Positions 1-6,113 of a stretch of DNA of 7,986 nt are shown here, one piece after another (position 1 is the stretch's first letter; each line of letters opens with the position of its first letter). Under the pieces are notes generated by a model, which ran no database searches, was not told the DNA's origin, and saw only the letters and a program-made list of their open reading frames with translations. The stretch is taken from contig JANRET010000040.1 of NCBI GenBank assembly GCA_030725885.1, positions 1 through 7,986 on the forward strand. The letters are read 5' to 3'. Position numbers and translations under genes: made by a program. The DNA is from Microbacteriaceae bacterium. GTDB taxonomy: Bacteria; Actinomycetota; Actinomycetes; Actinomycetales; Microbacteriaceae.

Positions 1-381
1 GTCATCGCGGAACACGGTGACCGCGTTGCAGTCGGCTTGGACGTTCGGGGAACCACCCTCGCGGCACGCGGCTGGACCGAAGAGGGCGGCGACCTGTTCG
101 AGGTCCTCGCGCGACTCGACGCCGACGGATGCAGTCGATACGTCGTGACCGACGTCACGAAGGACGGCATGATGAAGGGTCCGAACCTCGAACTGTTGCG
201 CGATGTCGCCGGGCGAACCGAACGTCCCGTCATTGCCTCCGGCGGCATTTCAACTCTTGACGATATCGCCGCCATCCGAGAACTAGTATCCATCGGCGTC
301 GAAGGCGCGATCCTGGGCAAAGCCCTTTACGCCGGCGCGTTCACGCTGCGCGAGGCTCTTGCCGTGGCGGACGGCAACTGA
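1..381 (+). CDS. priA: Phosphoribosyl isomerase A (PriA/HisA), 3' part
   Basis: The reading frame is open from base 1 and ends at TGA 379-381, giving the last 126 residues of a (beta/alpha)8-barrel isomerase. HisA converts ProFAR to PRFAR in histidine synthesis. The actinobacterial PriA form usually also performs the TrpF reaction of tryptophan synthesis. In window numbering, LDVRG carries D14, the ARGW segment carries R23 and W25, and VTDVTKDG carries T50 and D55. These line up with the D130, R139, W141, T166 and D171 positions known from Streptomyces PriA at one constant offset of 116, so about 116 N-terminal residues lie outside the window and the full length would be the usual ~240. The phosphate-binding segments IASGGIS and [10 protein letters not shown] are intact. 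R23 and W25 favour bifunctional PriA over plain HisA, but the N-terminal catalytic Asp cannot be seen. The SseB-family gene follows after 4 nt, suggesting co-transcription. Confidence 0.95.
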   Translation, partial: VIAEHGDRVAVGLDVRGTTLAARGWTEEGGDLFEVLARLDADGCSRYVVTDVTKDGMMKGPNLELLRDVAGRTERPVIASGGISTLDDIAAIRELVSIGVEGAILGKALYAGAFTLREALAVADGN

Positions 382-385
382 CGCC

Positions 386-1150
386 ATGACCCACGACCAC
401 CACACCGACTCCGCTGGGGTTCCGTGGGAGGGTCGGTCGTTTCAACCCAATCCGCACGCGGGGGATAGCGGCGAGACTCCGCCGGAGGTTGCCTCGGCGA
501 CGGTCGCGTGGCGGAGCGGCACGGGAACCTATTCCGCGCTGATTGCCGCGTTCGCAACCAACCGGTTCCTCATCCCGCTCGTCGCACACGCGGGTGACGA
601 CTTCGACGCGGACAACCCGGTCATGGAAGACAAAGTCCAGGAACTCTCGGTCGTCACCGTCGCAGGGCCGAACGCCGAAAAGGTCATCCCCGTGTTCACC
701 TCGGCGTCAGCAATGAAGGTCTGGAACGCTGGGGCGCGCCCCATACCGATTGACGCCCAGCGCGTCGCTCTCGCGGCGGCGAGCGAGAGCACTGACCGCA
801 TTGTCGTGAACCCTGGCACGGATTCGGTGGTGATCCGTCGACCCGCCCTCTGGGCAATGGCACAGGGGGTCGACTACCGTGCGCCGTGGGAGTCGACCGA
901 ATTCCTCGCGGAAACTCGGTCGCTTCTCGCCGGTGTCGCGAACCTGGATGGTGTCACCGTCAACGCGGCCGACCCGCTTTCGACCGGCGACGGTGCCGAC
1001 GTGAGCGTGAACCTTTCGATGTCCGCGGGACTAGACCACCTGAGCATTCGCGCCGTCCTCGCCGCGGTGCAACAGGAAATAGCCGAGGATGACAACTTTC
1101 GGCGAAACGTGGACGCACTCGTCCTGACCGTGGTGGTTTCGTCGACTTAG
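386..1150 (+). CDS. SseB-family protein
   Basis: This encodes a 254-residue protein of the SseB family, named after the E. coli enhanced serine sensitivity protein; the molecular role in Actinobacteria is not established. The recognisable core runs from about residue 45 to 150 and includes the segments LIAAFATNRFLIPLV, VITVFTS-like IPVFTSASAMKVWN, and RPIPIDAQRVALAAA, followed by IVVNPGTDSVVIRRPALWAM. The last ~90 residues form an alpha/beta tail. I chose ATG 386 because it lies 4 nt after the priA stop. A TTG at 359 in the same frame would overlap priA and adds residues unlike the family. No strong Shine-Dalgarno is visible, consistent with coupling to priA. The TAG stop at 1148-1150 overlaps the TAA stop of the convergent ligase gene within the shared tetranucleotide TTAG, and no terminator separates them. 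No signal peptide or membrane segment is seen, so the protein is probably cytoplasmic. Family assignment is from remembered similarity. Confidence 0.85.
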   Translation: MTHDHHTDSAGVPWEGRSFQPNPHAGDSGETPPEVASATVAWRSGTGTYSALIAAFATNRFLIPLVAHAGDDFDADNPVMEDKVQELSVVTVAGPNAEKVIPVFTSASAMKVWNAGARPIPIDAQRVALAAASESTDRIVVNPGTDSVVIRRPALWAMAQGVDYRAPWESTEFLAETRSLLAGVANLDGVTVNAADPLSTGDGADVSVNLSMSAGLDHLSIRAVLAAVQQEIAEDDNFRRNVDALVLTVVVSST

Positions 1151-2589
1151 GTTTTGGGCTGTACCGAGAACCGCTCGGACAGTTCGCGTCGCACAACCTT
1201 GCCCCACTCGTTTCGAGGGATCGATTCGACCGGAAAGGTATGGGTGGGTGCTCGATTGCCTAGGGATTGGGAAACCGCTGCCCACACCGCGTCCGCGTCG
1301 CCGTCGGGTTTCAGGACGAAGGCGACCGCAACATTGTCCAATCCGAGCCCGTCCACGTAGGCGAACGTCGCTGCGTCGACGATGTCCGGTTGGGCAATTA
1401 CGGCCTCATCGACAATGTTCGGATCGACCTTGAGTCCGCTGGCGTTGATGAGCTCTGACTCCCGGGCCCCGAGGAATAGTTCGTTGTCGACAATGGTGGC
1501 GACGTCGCCGGGGTAGAACCAGCCGTTTCGAAAATGTGCTGCGGTCGCGTCGGGATTGTTGAGGTACCCCGAGACCATATCGGGACGCCGCAATCGAATG
1601 ACACCGTATTCTCCGTCGGGCAGCAGTTCGTCCGTCACCGGATCGACAATCTGGGTCTCGGCGTGCCCCGCAAGGGTGCCCATGTAACTCGGGTCCTCAG
1701 AGTGCCCCATTCGATAGGCAACCGTGCCCAGTTCGGTGGAACTGTAAGCGTTACCGACTTCAACTCCTGTGAGGTCACGGAGTTCGCTGACCAGCGCTGG
1801 CGTGAGGCGACTTCCTCCCGATTGAATCACCCGCAATTGTGGGAGCCGAACGCCCGAGATCGTCAGCGCCCGGGCAAACACTGACAAGTGGGATGGTGAA
1901 CCCATCACCGCTTCGACACCGTGTGCCGCTAACAAGCGGACATTGTTTACGGCATCGGTTGGGACCAGATACTTTTCCTGCCGGACGAGGCTCGCATGCC
2001 ACGCGTGGCAGCCTGCACCGTTCTTGGGAATCATGAACGACATGAAGGGGCCGTCGGTCGACCAGCGGTTCACCGACTCGAGCGCTCGATCGTGGCTGTG
2101 CTGGACAGAAAGCGGAATCGCTTTAGCAACTCCCGTCGTCCCGCTCGACATCGCAATGCGGCACAGTGAATCGGGTGATTCGTAGGCGCGCGGCGCGGCA
2201 GTGACAACGACACTTTTGAGGCGATTCATCATTTGTTTGTCGATGACGAACTGTTGCTCAATCGGGACGCCCGCAATTGCTTTATCAACCGCTAGCCACT
2301 TGATGCCGAGTTGATTGTTGCTCAGGAGCGAGGGTGACAAGGGCACGGTCACGGCCGCCTCGTGGCTCACCGCGACCGACATGATGCACCGCCAGGCGGC
2401 TGGCAGATTGACCGCGATGATGTCGCCCGGCACGACACCGCGCCGGCGCATTACTTGCGCGATTTGGGATGAAATTTGTTCCAATTGCGCAAAAGTGATT
2501 CGAGAAGTCGGGGTCACAATCGCGAGACGATTTGGGTGTGACTGGGCTGCCTTTTGCACAAGGGCGTAGGTGCTTATTGTGTCGGCCAT
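1147..2589 (-). CDS. Single-module AMP-forming ligase (ANL superfamily)
   Basis: A 480-residue protein with a complete ANL fold, the enzyme class that adenylates a carboxylic acid with ATP and then usually passes it to CoA or another acceptor. Motifs in order: the P-loop A3 SSGTTGVAK at 148-156, A5 NAYSSTE at 280-286, A7 YPGD at 359-362, the hinge-region A8 GARESELINASGLKV at 374-388, and A10 PRNEWGK with the catalytic Lys at 464. Two details are atypical: A5 normally reads YGxTE but has Ser at 283, and the residue after the P-loop Lys is Ala instead of the usual Gly. The length is somewhat short for acyl-CoA synthetases (about 500-550). There is no signal peptide or membrane helix, and no carrier-protein domain. 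ATG 2587-2589 lies 2 nt after the stop of the upstream two-module ligase gene, with only a distant GAGG as ribosome site, so translational coupling is likely. The substrate cannot be deduced; acyl-CoA ligase is the default call, and the specific annotation should stay open. Confidence 0.88.
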   Translation of the reverse strand: MADTISTYALVQKAAQSHPNRLAIVTPTSRITFAQLEQISSQIAQVMRRRGVVPGDIIAVNLPAAWRCIMSVAVSHEAAVTVPLSPSLLSNNQLGIKWLAVDKAIAGVPIEQQFVIDKQMMNRLKSVVVTAAPRAYESPDSLCRIAMSSGTTGVAKAIPLSVQHSHDRALESVNRWSTDGPFMSFMIPKNGAGCHAWHASLVRQEKYLVPTDAVNNVRLLAAHGVEAVMGSPSHLSVFARALTISGVRLPQLRVIQSGGSRLTPALVSELRDLTGVEVGNAYSSTELGTVAYRMGHSEDPSYMGTLAGHAETQIVDPVTDELLPDGEYGVIRLRRPDMVSGYLNNPDATAAHFRNGWFYPGDVATIVDNELFLGARESELINASGLKVDPNIVDEAVIAQPDIVDAATFAYVDGLGLDNVAVAFVLKPDGDADAVWAAVSQSLGNRAPTHTFPVESIPRNEWGKVVRRELSERFSVQPKT

Positions 2590-2591
2590 TG

Positions 2592-5522
2592 TTATCCGAT
2601 GGCCTCGTTGTTGTGCGCGGCACGGAACGTCTCACGAAGTTTCGATCGCAGAGGCTTCCCCATTTCGTTGCGAGGAATCTGATCAACTCGCCATAAAAAG
2701 ACAGGCGCACCATCCCGCAGGCTAGGTTTCGACTTCTCAATCAGTTCGGTGTCGTTGATCGGCGCGTTCGACACGTAAGCGAGCGCAACCCGTTCAATCC
2801 CCACATCATCAATCACACCGAACGCAGCGTGATCCGTCAACATGGGATAACTCGCAAAGTGCTTATCAATCGAGGCAGGGTCAACCTTGGAGCCACCGAT
2901 GTTGATGATTTCTCCCTCGCGCCCCTCAATGTAAAGGCGGTTACCCACCAGGTGCCCGTAGTCACCCGCATAAAACCAACCGTCCCGCCATGAGCGGGCC
3001 GTGGCCTCATCCTCGTGGTAATAGCCGTCGACCATCGTGTGACGCCGAACGCGAACAAGTCCCGTATTGCCTTCGGGCAGTGCAGTGCCACTTTCGGGGT
3101 CAACTATTTCCACGATCGCGCCGGGCAGAATTTCGCCCACGTACGACGGGTCGGCGTCATCGTCGGTTCGCAGGGTTGTCGGCCCGACCTCGGTCGAGCC
3201 GTAGGCGTTCATGATGGTTGCGCCGGTTAGCTCCTTAAGAGCGTCGTGCAGGGGGAGCGACAACTGGCTACCACCGGACTGCACCACCGAGATATCGGGC
3301 AGTGACGTATTCGATTGCCGCAACAATGTCACGATGTCCGATAACTGCGCGGGCGAACCCATCACCGAGTCAACGCGCATCCGTCGCAGCAATCGAAGGT
3401 TGTTTTCGGGTGTTCCCGGCTTGATGTAAGGGCGCTGGGTGAGAATACTCGCGTACCACGGCCACCACCCCATGCCCAACCGCGGGGTCATGAGGGACAT
3501 GGACTGTCGGGTGCTCATCGTGCGCGACTCGTGGTCGAGCGCGCGCATCTCGGTTTGCGCGACAGTGAAAGGGATTGCTTTGGGAGTTCCGGTTGTCCCG
3601 CTCGAAAAGGCGAGGCGTTGAAGTGAGTCGGCAGTCGGGTATCTGCGTGGCGCGATGTTGAGAGGAATTCGCCACAACTCCTCGAGCAGCGCTGAATCAA
3701 TCACGATTTGCTGGTGTGCGGGGATCGCGTCGATGCGCTCGGTGGTGACAAGCCACTTCACACCCCACGGATTGGGTCGTGCCATTGCAATGACGAACGG
3801 TGCAATCACCGCGGCTTCGTGGAAAACCGCAAGGGTGACCAGGAATGAGAGTGCAGAGGGAAGATTGACGGCAACTATGTCACCGGGCACAACACCGCGT
3901 TCGCGCAGCAACACCGCCAATCGTTTCGCTCCAAGGTAAAGGTCTTTCCACGACGAGGTTCGGTTCACGTTGACCACAGCGGGCCCATCGGGCGATCGCT
4001 CGAAGGCCCGGGTCACATAGTCGAATGGTTGAGTGAATGCCGCCGGGCTGTTCACGTCGTTTGGGATGGAAGCCGCCGGCATTTTCGCGCGTCCCGCGAA
4101 CTGCTCGGTGAGGCGGACGCGTTGTACTTTCTGCATTCCGTCTCCGCGCGGAATTTTGTCGATCCGGAAAAAGAAGTCGGGAGTCCGAAAACCCAATTTG
4201 TCTAAAACGAGGCCTCGAAGAAACTCCGGTGTGAACTCGCGGTCGGCAACATACGCGAGGGCTATTCGCGGAATTCCCTCTCTGTCGGGGAGCCCGAATG
4301 CCGCGTATTCCTGGAGGTCCTCAAATTCTGCGTATGCCTCTTCGACGAGGAGGGGGTCCGTCTTCAGCCCGCCCGAATTAATGATCTCCGATGCGCGACC
4401 ATGAAGGTACAAGGTGTTGTCTTTGAGAAGCCCGTAATCACCGGGATAAAACCAGCCTTCCCTGAAGGAAATAGCGCTGGCGTCGGGGTCGTTGAGATAG
4501 GCGGTGGGCATGAGCGCGCGTCGTGCGCGAATCAATCCGACGTCACCATCGGGCACGGGTTCGTGTGTCTTTTCGTCAACAACCTCGACCGTGGTGCCCG
4601 GGAAAATTGTGCCCATATTCGATGGGTCTTCTGCGTCGCTCCATCGCATGGCCACCGACAAGAGTTCGGTGGAGCCATAAGCATTGCCGATTACTGCTCC
4701 AGTCAATTGTTTGAGTTTGGCAAAAAGTGCTGCGGGGAGTTGTGAACCCGCAGACAGAATCAGTCGAAGGTTGGGGAGGGCCGTGTTTGATCGGTCGAGT
4801 TCGCTTGCTAATTCCGAGAGGTGTAGCGGCGAGCCTTTGACGACATCGACCTGGTACTCCGTGAGTAACCCGATGTTCTGTTTCGCTCGGTTTGGGACCA
4901 GATAAGTTTTTCCCGCCATAGCCGATCCAAAAAAACTGTAAAAACCGCCTTCGGTGCGGCTGCCGTTAAGGTTCATGTGGATGTTTTTGGCATGAACGGC
5001 GTCGAACGCGAGAGCAGCCCGTTCGATTACGACGGCCATTGGAAGCACCATCGTTTTCGAACGGCCCGTCGTCCCACTCGACAACGAAAATCGAAAAACT
5101 GCATCTGACGACGGGTATCGGTTCTGCTCGATGATGGTCGAGTTCATGTGGATTTTTTCGAACCACTCGTTGCTGACAACGAGGTTTTTTCCCGAAGACA
5201 AACCATCGACGGGCTTATTTGAAATCACGAGCCGCACACTAAGTCGCTCGTCATGAATCATGTCGGAATTGAACGCGATGAAAACAGCAGCCTCGTGAAA
5301 GATTGCCCAGGTAACCAGGCACGTCAACATCGGGGGGAGCCGAACTCCGATCACGTCACCGGGTTGAATCCCCCGATCACGCAGTTCGCGTGCCATTCGT
5401 TTCGTCAGTTCGAAGAGCGCCTGCCAGGTGAGGGTGCGTTCGCCATCAGTAATCGCAATCTCGTCGGGGATAAGTTTGACGTTTCGAAGGACGAAATCAA
5501 AGGGCTGAAGTTCCTCGGTCAC
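2592..5522 (-). CDS. Two-module fused AMP-forming ligase (ANL-ANL)
   Basis: One uninterrupted frame encodes about 976 residues with two full ANL ligase modules joined by a ~12-residue linker. Module 1 spans ~5-480: A3 SSGTTGRSK 148-156, A5 NAYGSTE 280-286, A7 YPGD 359-362, A8 GRASEIINSGGLK 375-387, A10 PRGDGMQK 458-465. Module 2 spans ~495-970: A3 SSGTTGTPK 640-648, A5 NAYGSTE 772-778, A7 YAGD 851-854, A8 GREGEIINIGGSK 867-879, A10 PRNEMGK 950-956. Module 2 looks catalytically complete. In module 1 the A10 loop has one extra residue and Gln in place of the Gly before the Lys. There is no carrier, condensation or thioesterase domain, so this is not a normal peptide synthetase. The start is ambiguous: GTG 5520-5522 overlaps the DUF1844 stop as GTGA and gives motif positions identical to the single-module neighbour, so I prefer it; GTG 5538-5540 would add six residues. 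The two halves may activate different acids or act as a fused pair. Substrate unknown. Confidence 0.88.
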   Translation of the reverse strand: MTEELQPFDFVLRNVKLIPDEIAITDGERTLTWQALFELTKRMARELRDRGIQPGDVIGVRLPPMLTCLVTWAIFHEAAVFIAFNSDMIHDERLSVRLVISNKPVDGLSSGKNLVVSNEWFEKIHMNSTIIEQNRYPSSDAVFRFSLSSGTTGRSKTMVLPMAVVIERAALAFDAVHAKNIHMNLNGSRTEGGFYSFFGSAMAGKTYLVPNRAKQNIGLLTEYQVDVVKGSPLHLSELASELDRSNTALPNLRLILSAGSQLPAALFAKLKQLTGAVIGNAYGSTELLSVAMRWSDAEDPSNMGTIFPGTTVEVVDEKTHEPVPDGDVGLIRARRALMPTAYLNDPDASAISFREGWFYPGDYGLLKDNTLYLHGRASEIINSGGLKTDPLLVEEAYAEFEDLQEYAAFGLPDREGIPRIALAYVADREFTPEFLRGLVLDKLGFRTPDFFFRIDKIPRGDGMQKVQRVRLTEQFAGRAKMPAASIPNDVNSPAAFTQPFDYVTRAFERSPDGPAVVNVNRTSSWKDLYLGAKRLAVLLRERGVVPGDIVAVNLPSALSFLVTLAVFHEAAVIAPFVIAMARPNPWGVKWLVTTERIDAIPAHQQIVIDSALLEELWRIPLNIAPRRYPTADSLQRLAFSSGTTGTPKAIPFTVAQTEMRALDHESRTMSTRQSMSLMTPRLGMGWWPWYASILTQRPYIKPGTPENNLRLLRRMRVDSVMGSPAQLSDIVTLLRQSNTSLPDISVVQSGGSQLSLPLHDALKELTGATIMNAYGSTEVGPTTLRTDDDADPSYVGEILPGAIVEIVDPESGTALPEGNTGLVRVRRHTMVDGYYHEDEATARSWRDGWFYAGDYGHLVGNRLYIEGREGEIINIGGSKVDPASIDKHFASYPMLTDHAAFGVIDDVGIERVALAYVSNAPINDTELIEKSKPSLRDGAPVFLWRVDQIPRNEMGKPLRSKLRETFRAAHNNEAIG
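5519..5522 (-). other. GTGA stop/start overlap coupling DUF1844 to the ligase
   Basis: Read on the minus strand, the four bases are GTGA: the TGA ends the DUF1844 frame and the GTG begins the two-module ligase. Such overlaps usually mean that a terminating ribosome restarts on the next gene. This is the main reason for choosing the start at 5522. The only nearby purine stretch is a weak GGACGGGA, in line with coupling instead of independent initiation. Confidence 0.65.
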
Positions 5523-5857
5523 ACGACCGGTCCCGTCCACTTTTCGCCGGGACCTTTCCCCAGCTCGTCGGGAATCGCCGACGCCTCGCGGAACGCGAGT
5601 TGTAGCGACCGCAAACCATCGCGCAGCGGACGGGCGTGATGATCGCCCAATTCGGGCGCGGCGGCGGTCATGAAACCAGCCAGTGCGTTGATCAACATGC
5701 GGGCTTCGGCGAGATCCGGTTCGACGTCTTCGGCCAACCCAACCTTGACGGCTGCAGCGCTCATCAGATGAACGGCCACGCCCTGCAACACCTCGACGGC
5801 GGACACCTCGGCGATGTCGAGTGCCGCATCGTGGTCGTTGTGGGGTGCGTCAGACAT
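5519..5857 (-). CDS. DUF1844 family protein
   Basis: A 112-residue protein of the DUF1844 family, found next to infC in many Actinobacteria; function unknown. The N-terminus (MSDAPHNDHDAALDIAEV) is polar and probably disordered. It is followed by a helical core with the family-like stretch EVLQGVAVHLMSAAAVKVGL at about 22-41, then LAEARMLINALAGFM around 49-63, and a third helix at RPLRDGLRSLQLAFREA near 76-92. The tail ends GKGPGEKWTGPVV. There is no signal peptide; the helices are amphipathic with moderately hydrophobic faces. ATG 5855-5857 has a clear GAAAGG ribosome site 5 nt upstream on the minus strand. It is divergent from infC, separated by 256 nt, and is the first gene of the apparent DUF1844-ligase-ligase operon. 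I see no convincing promoter for this strand, although it must lie in the same intergenic stretch. The family call rests on remembered similarity plus gene position. Confidence 0.85.
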   Translation of the reverse strand: MSDAPHNDHDAALDIAEVSAVEVLQGVAVHLMSAAAVKVGLAEDVEPDLAEARMLINALAGFMTAAAPELGDHHARPLRDGLRSLQLAFREASAIPDELGKGPGEKWTGPVV

Positions 5858-5895
5858 GGGAACCTTTCGGGCGGGATGCGCACGCGCGCGTTAAC

Positions 5896-5904
5896 TGCTA
5901 TTCT
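5896..5904 (+). promoter_or_regulatory. Candidate extended -10 promoter for infC operon
   Basis: The string TGCTATTCT is a TGn extended -10 element followed by a TAnnnT-type hexamer (TATTCT). It lies about 210 nt upstream of infC and just before the first leader hairpin, which would place the transcription start near 5911. No good -35 is visible in the GC-rich stretch before it; an extended -10 can work without one. The position is plausible but not proven. Confidence 0.45.
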
Positions 5905-6018
5905 GATGGAGGTTTCGGGGTAACCCGAACAAGGAAGTGGAGAAATCCCACCTGACCATCGTAAGAGGATTGTCGGGTCGTTGTACTCCGTCGGAGTTTC
6001 CGACAGCGAAAGGGTGCG

Positions 6019-6042
6019 TCCCCGAAAGGGGAAGTGGTTTTT
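6019..6042 (+). terminator. Terminator-like hairpin in the infC leader (attenuator candidate)
   Basis: TCCCC (6019-6023), the loop GAAA (6024-6027) and GGGGA (6028-6032) form a 5-bp GC-rich stem with a stable GNRA loop. A run of five T residues follows at 6038-6042 after a 5-nt spacer. The distance to the T run is longer than in a standard intrinsic terminator, so it may be weak or conditional. A GGG at 6012-6014 could pair with CCC at 6020-6022 and open the hairpin. It lies 72 nt before the infC start. Confidence 0.35.
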
Positions 6043-6068
6043 GATATTTCCTTGGGGCGTTGTCCGCC

Positions 6069-6089
6069 GCAACCGGGTCACCGGCTTGC
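6069..6089 (+). promoter_or_regulatory. Bulged hairpin upstream of the infC ribosome site
   Basis: GCAACCGG (6069-6076) pairs with CCGG (6081-6084) and TTGC (6086-6089), leaving the loop GTCA and a single bulged C at 6085. The result is an 8-bp stem ending 12 nt before the Shine-Dalgarno AAGGAG at 6102-6107. Its placement suits a translational operator, but no protein partner can be read from the sequence. Confidence 0.4.
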
Positions 6090-6101
6090 ACGCATGACCA
6101 C

Positions 6102-6107
6102 AAGGAG
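6102..6107 (+). promoter_or_regulatory. Strong ribosome binding site that fixes the ATC start of infC
   Basis: AAGGAG is followed by a 6-nt spacer (ACACAT) and then ATC at 6114-6116, in frame with the first conserved IF-3 residues ([13 protein letters not shown]). An upstream ATG at 6094 is out of frame, and the in-frame TTG at 6060 has no ribosome site, so ATC is the best start. Confidence 0.8.
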
Positions 6108-6113
6108 ACACAT

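Larger units (their letters stand above)
5911..6113 (+). promoter_or_regulatory. Structured 5' leader of the infC-rpmI-rplT mRNA
   Basis: About 200 nt without a gene lie between the candidate promoter and infC, and they are rich in inverted repeats. First is TTCGGG/CCCGAA with a GUAA tetraloop (5914-5929), then GTGG/CCAC (5937-5951). An outer stem TGTCGG/CCGACA (5971-5976 with 6000-6005) encloses the inner hairpin ACTCC/GGAGT (5985-5997). A competing stem, GTCGG/CCGAC (5990-5994 with 6000-6004), uses the same bases, so the two folds exclude each other. Next come a GC hairpin with a GAAA loop at 6019-6032, then a hairpin at 6069-6089 just before the ribosome site. infC operons are known to be autoregulated by IF-3 and L20 in other bacteria, by attenuation in Firmicutes and by translational control in E. 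coli. This leader could serve either mode. I cannot assign it to a named RNA family. Pairings were found by eye, without energy calculation. Confidence 0.5.

Noticed and set aside
359..385. Upstream TTG start for the SseB-family gene.
   Set aside because: It overlaps priA and adds nine residues unlike the family; ATG 386, four bases after the priA stop, fits better.
2592..5522. The two-module ligase as a non-ribosomal peptide synthetase.
   Set aside because: No carrier (LGGxS-type) or condensation motif is present between or after the modules.
6060..6113. TTG start for infC giving an 18-residue extension.
   Set aside because: It has no ribosome site, and the extension overlaps the leader hairpin; ATC 6114 has a strong site and the conserved N-terminus.
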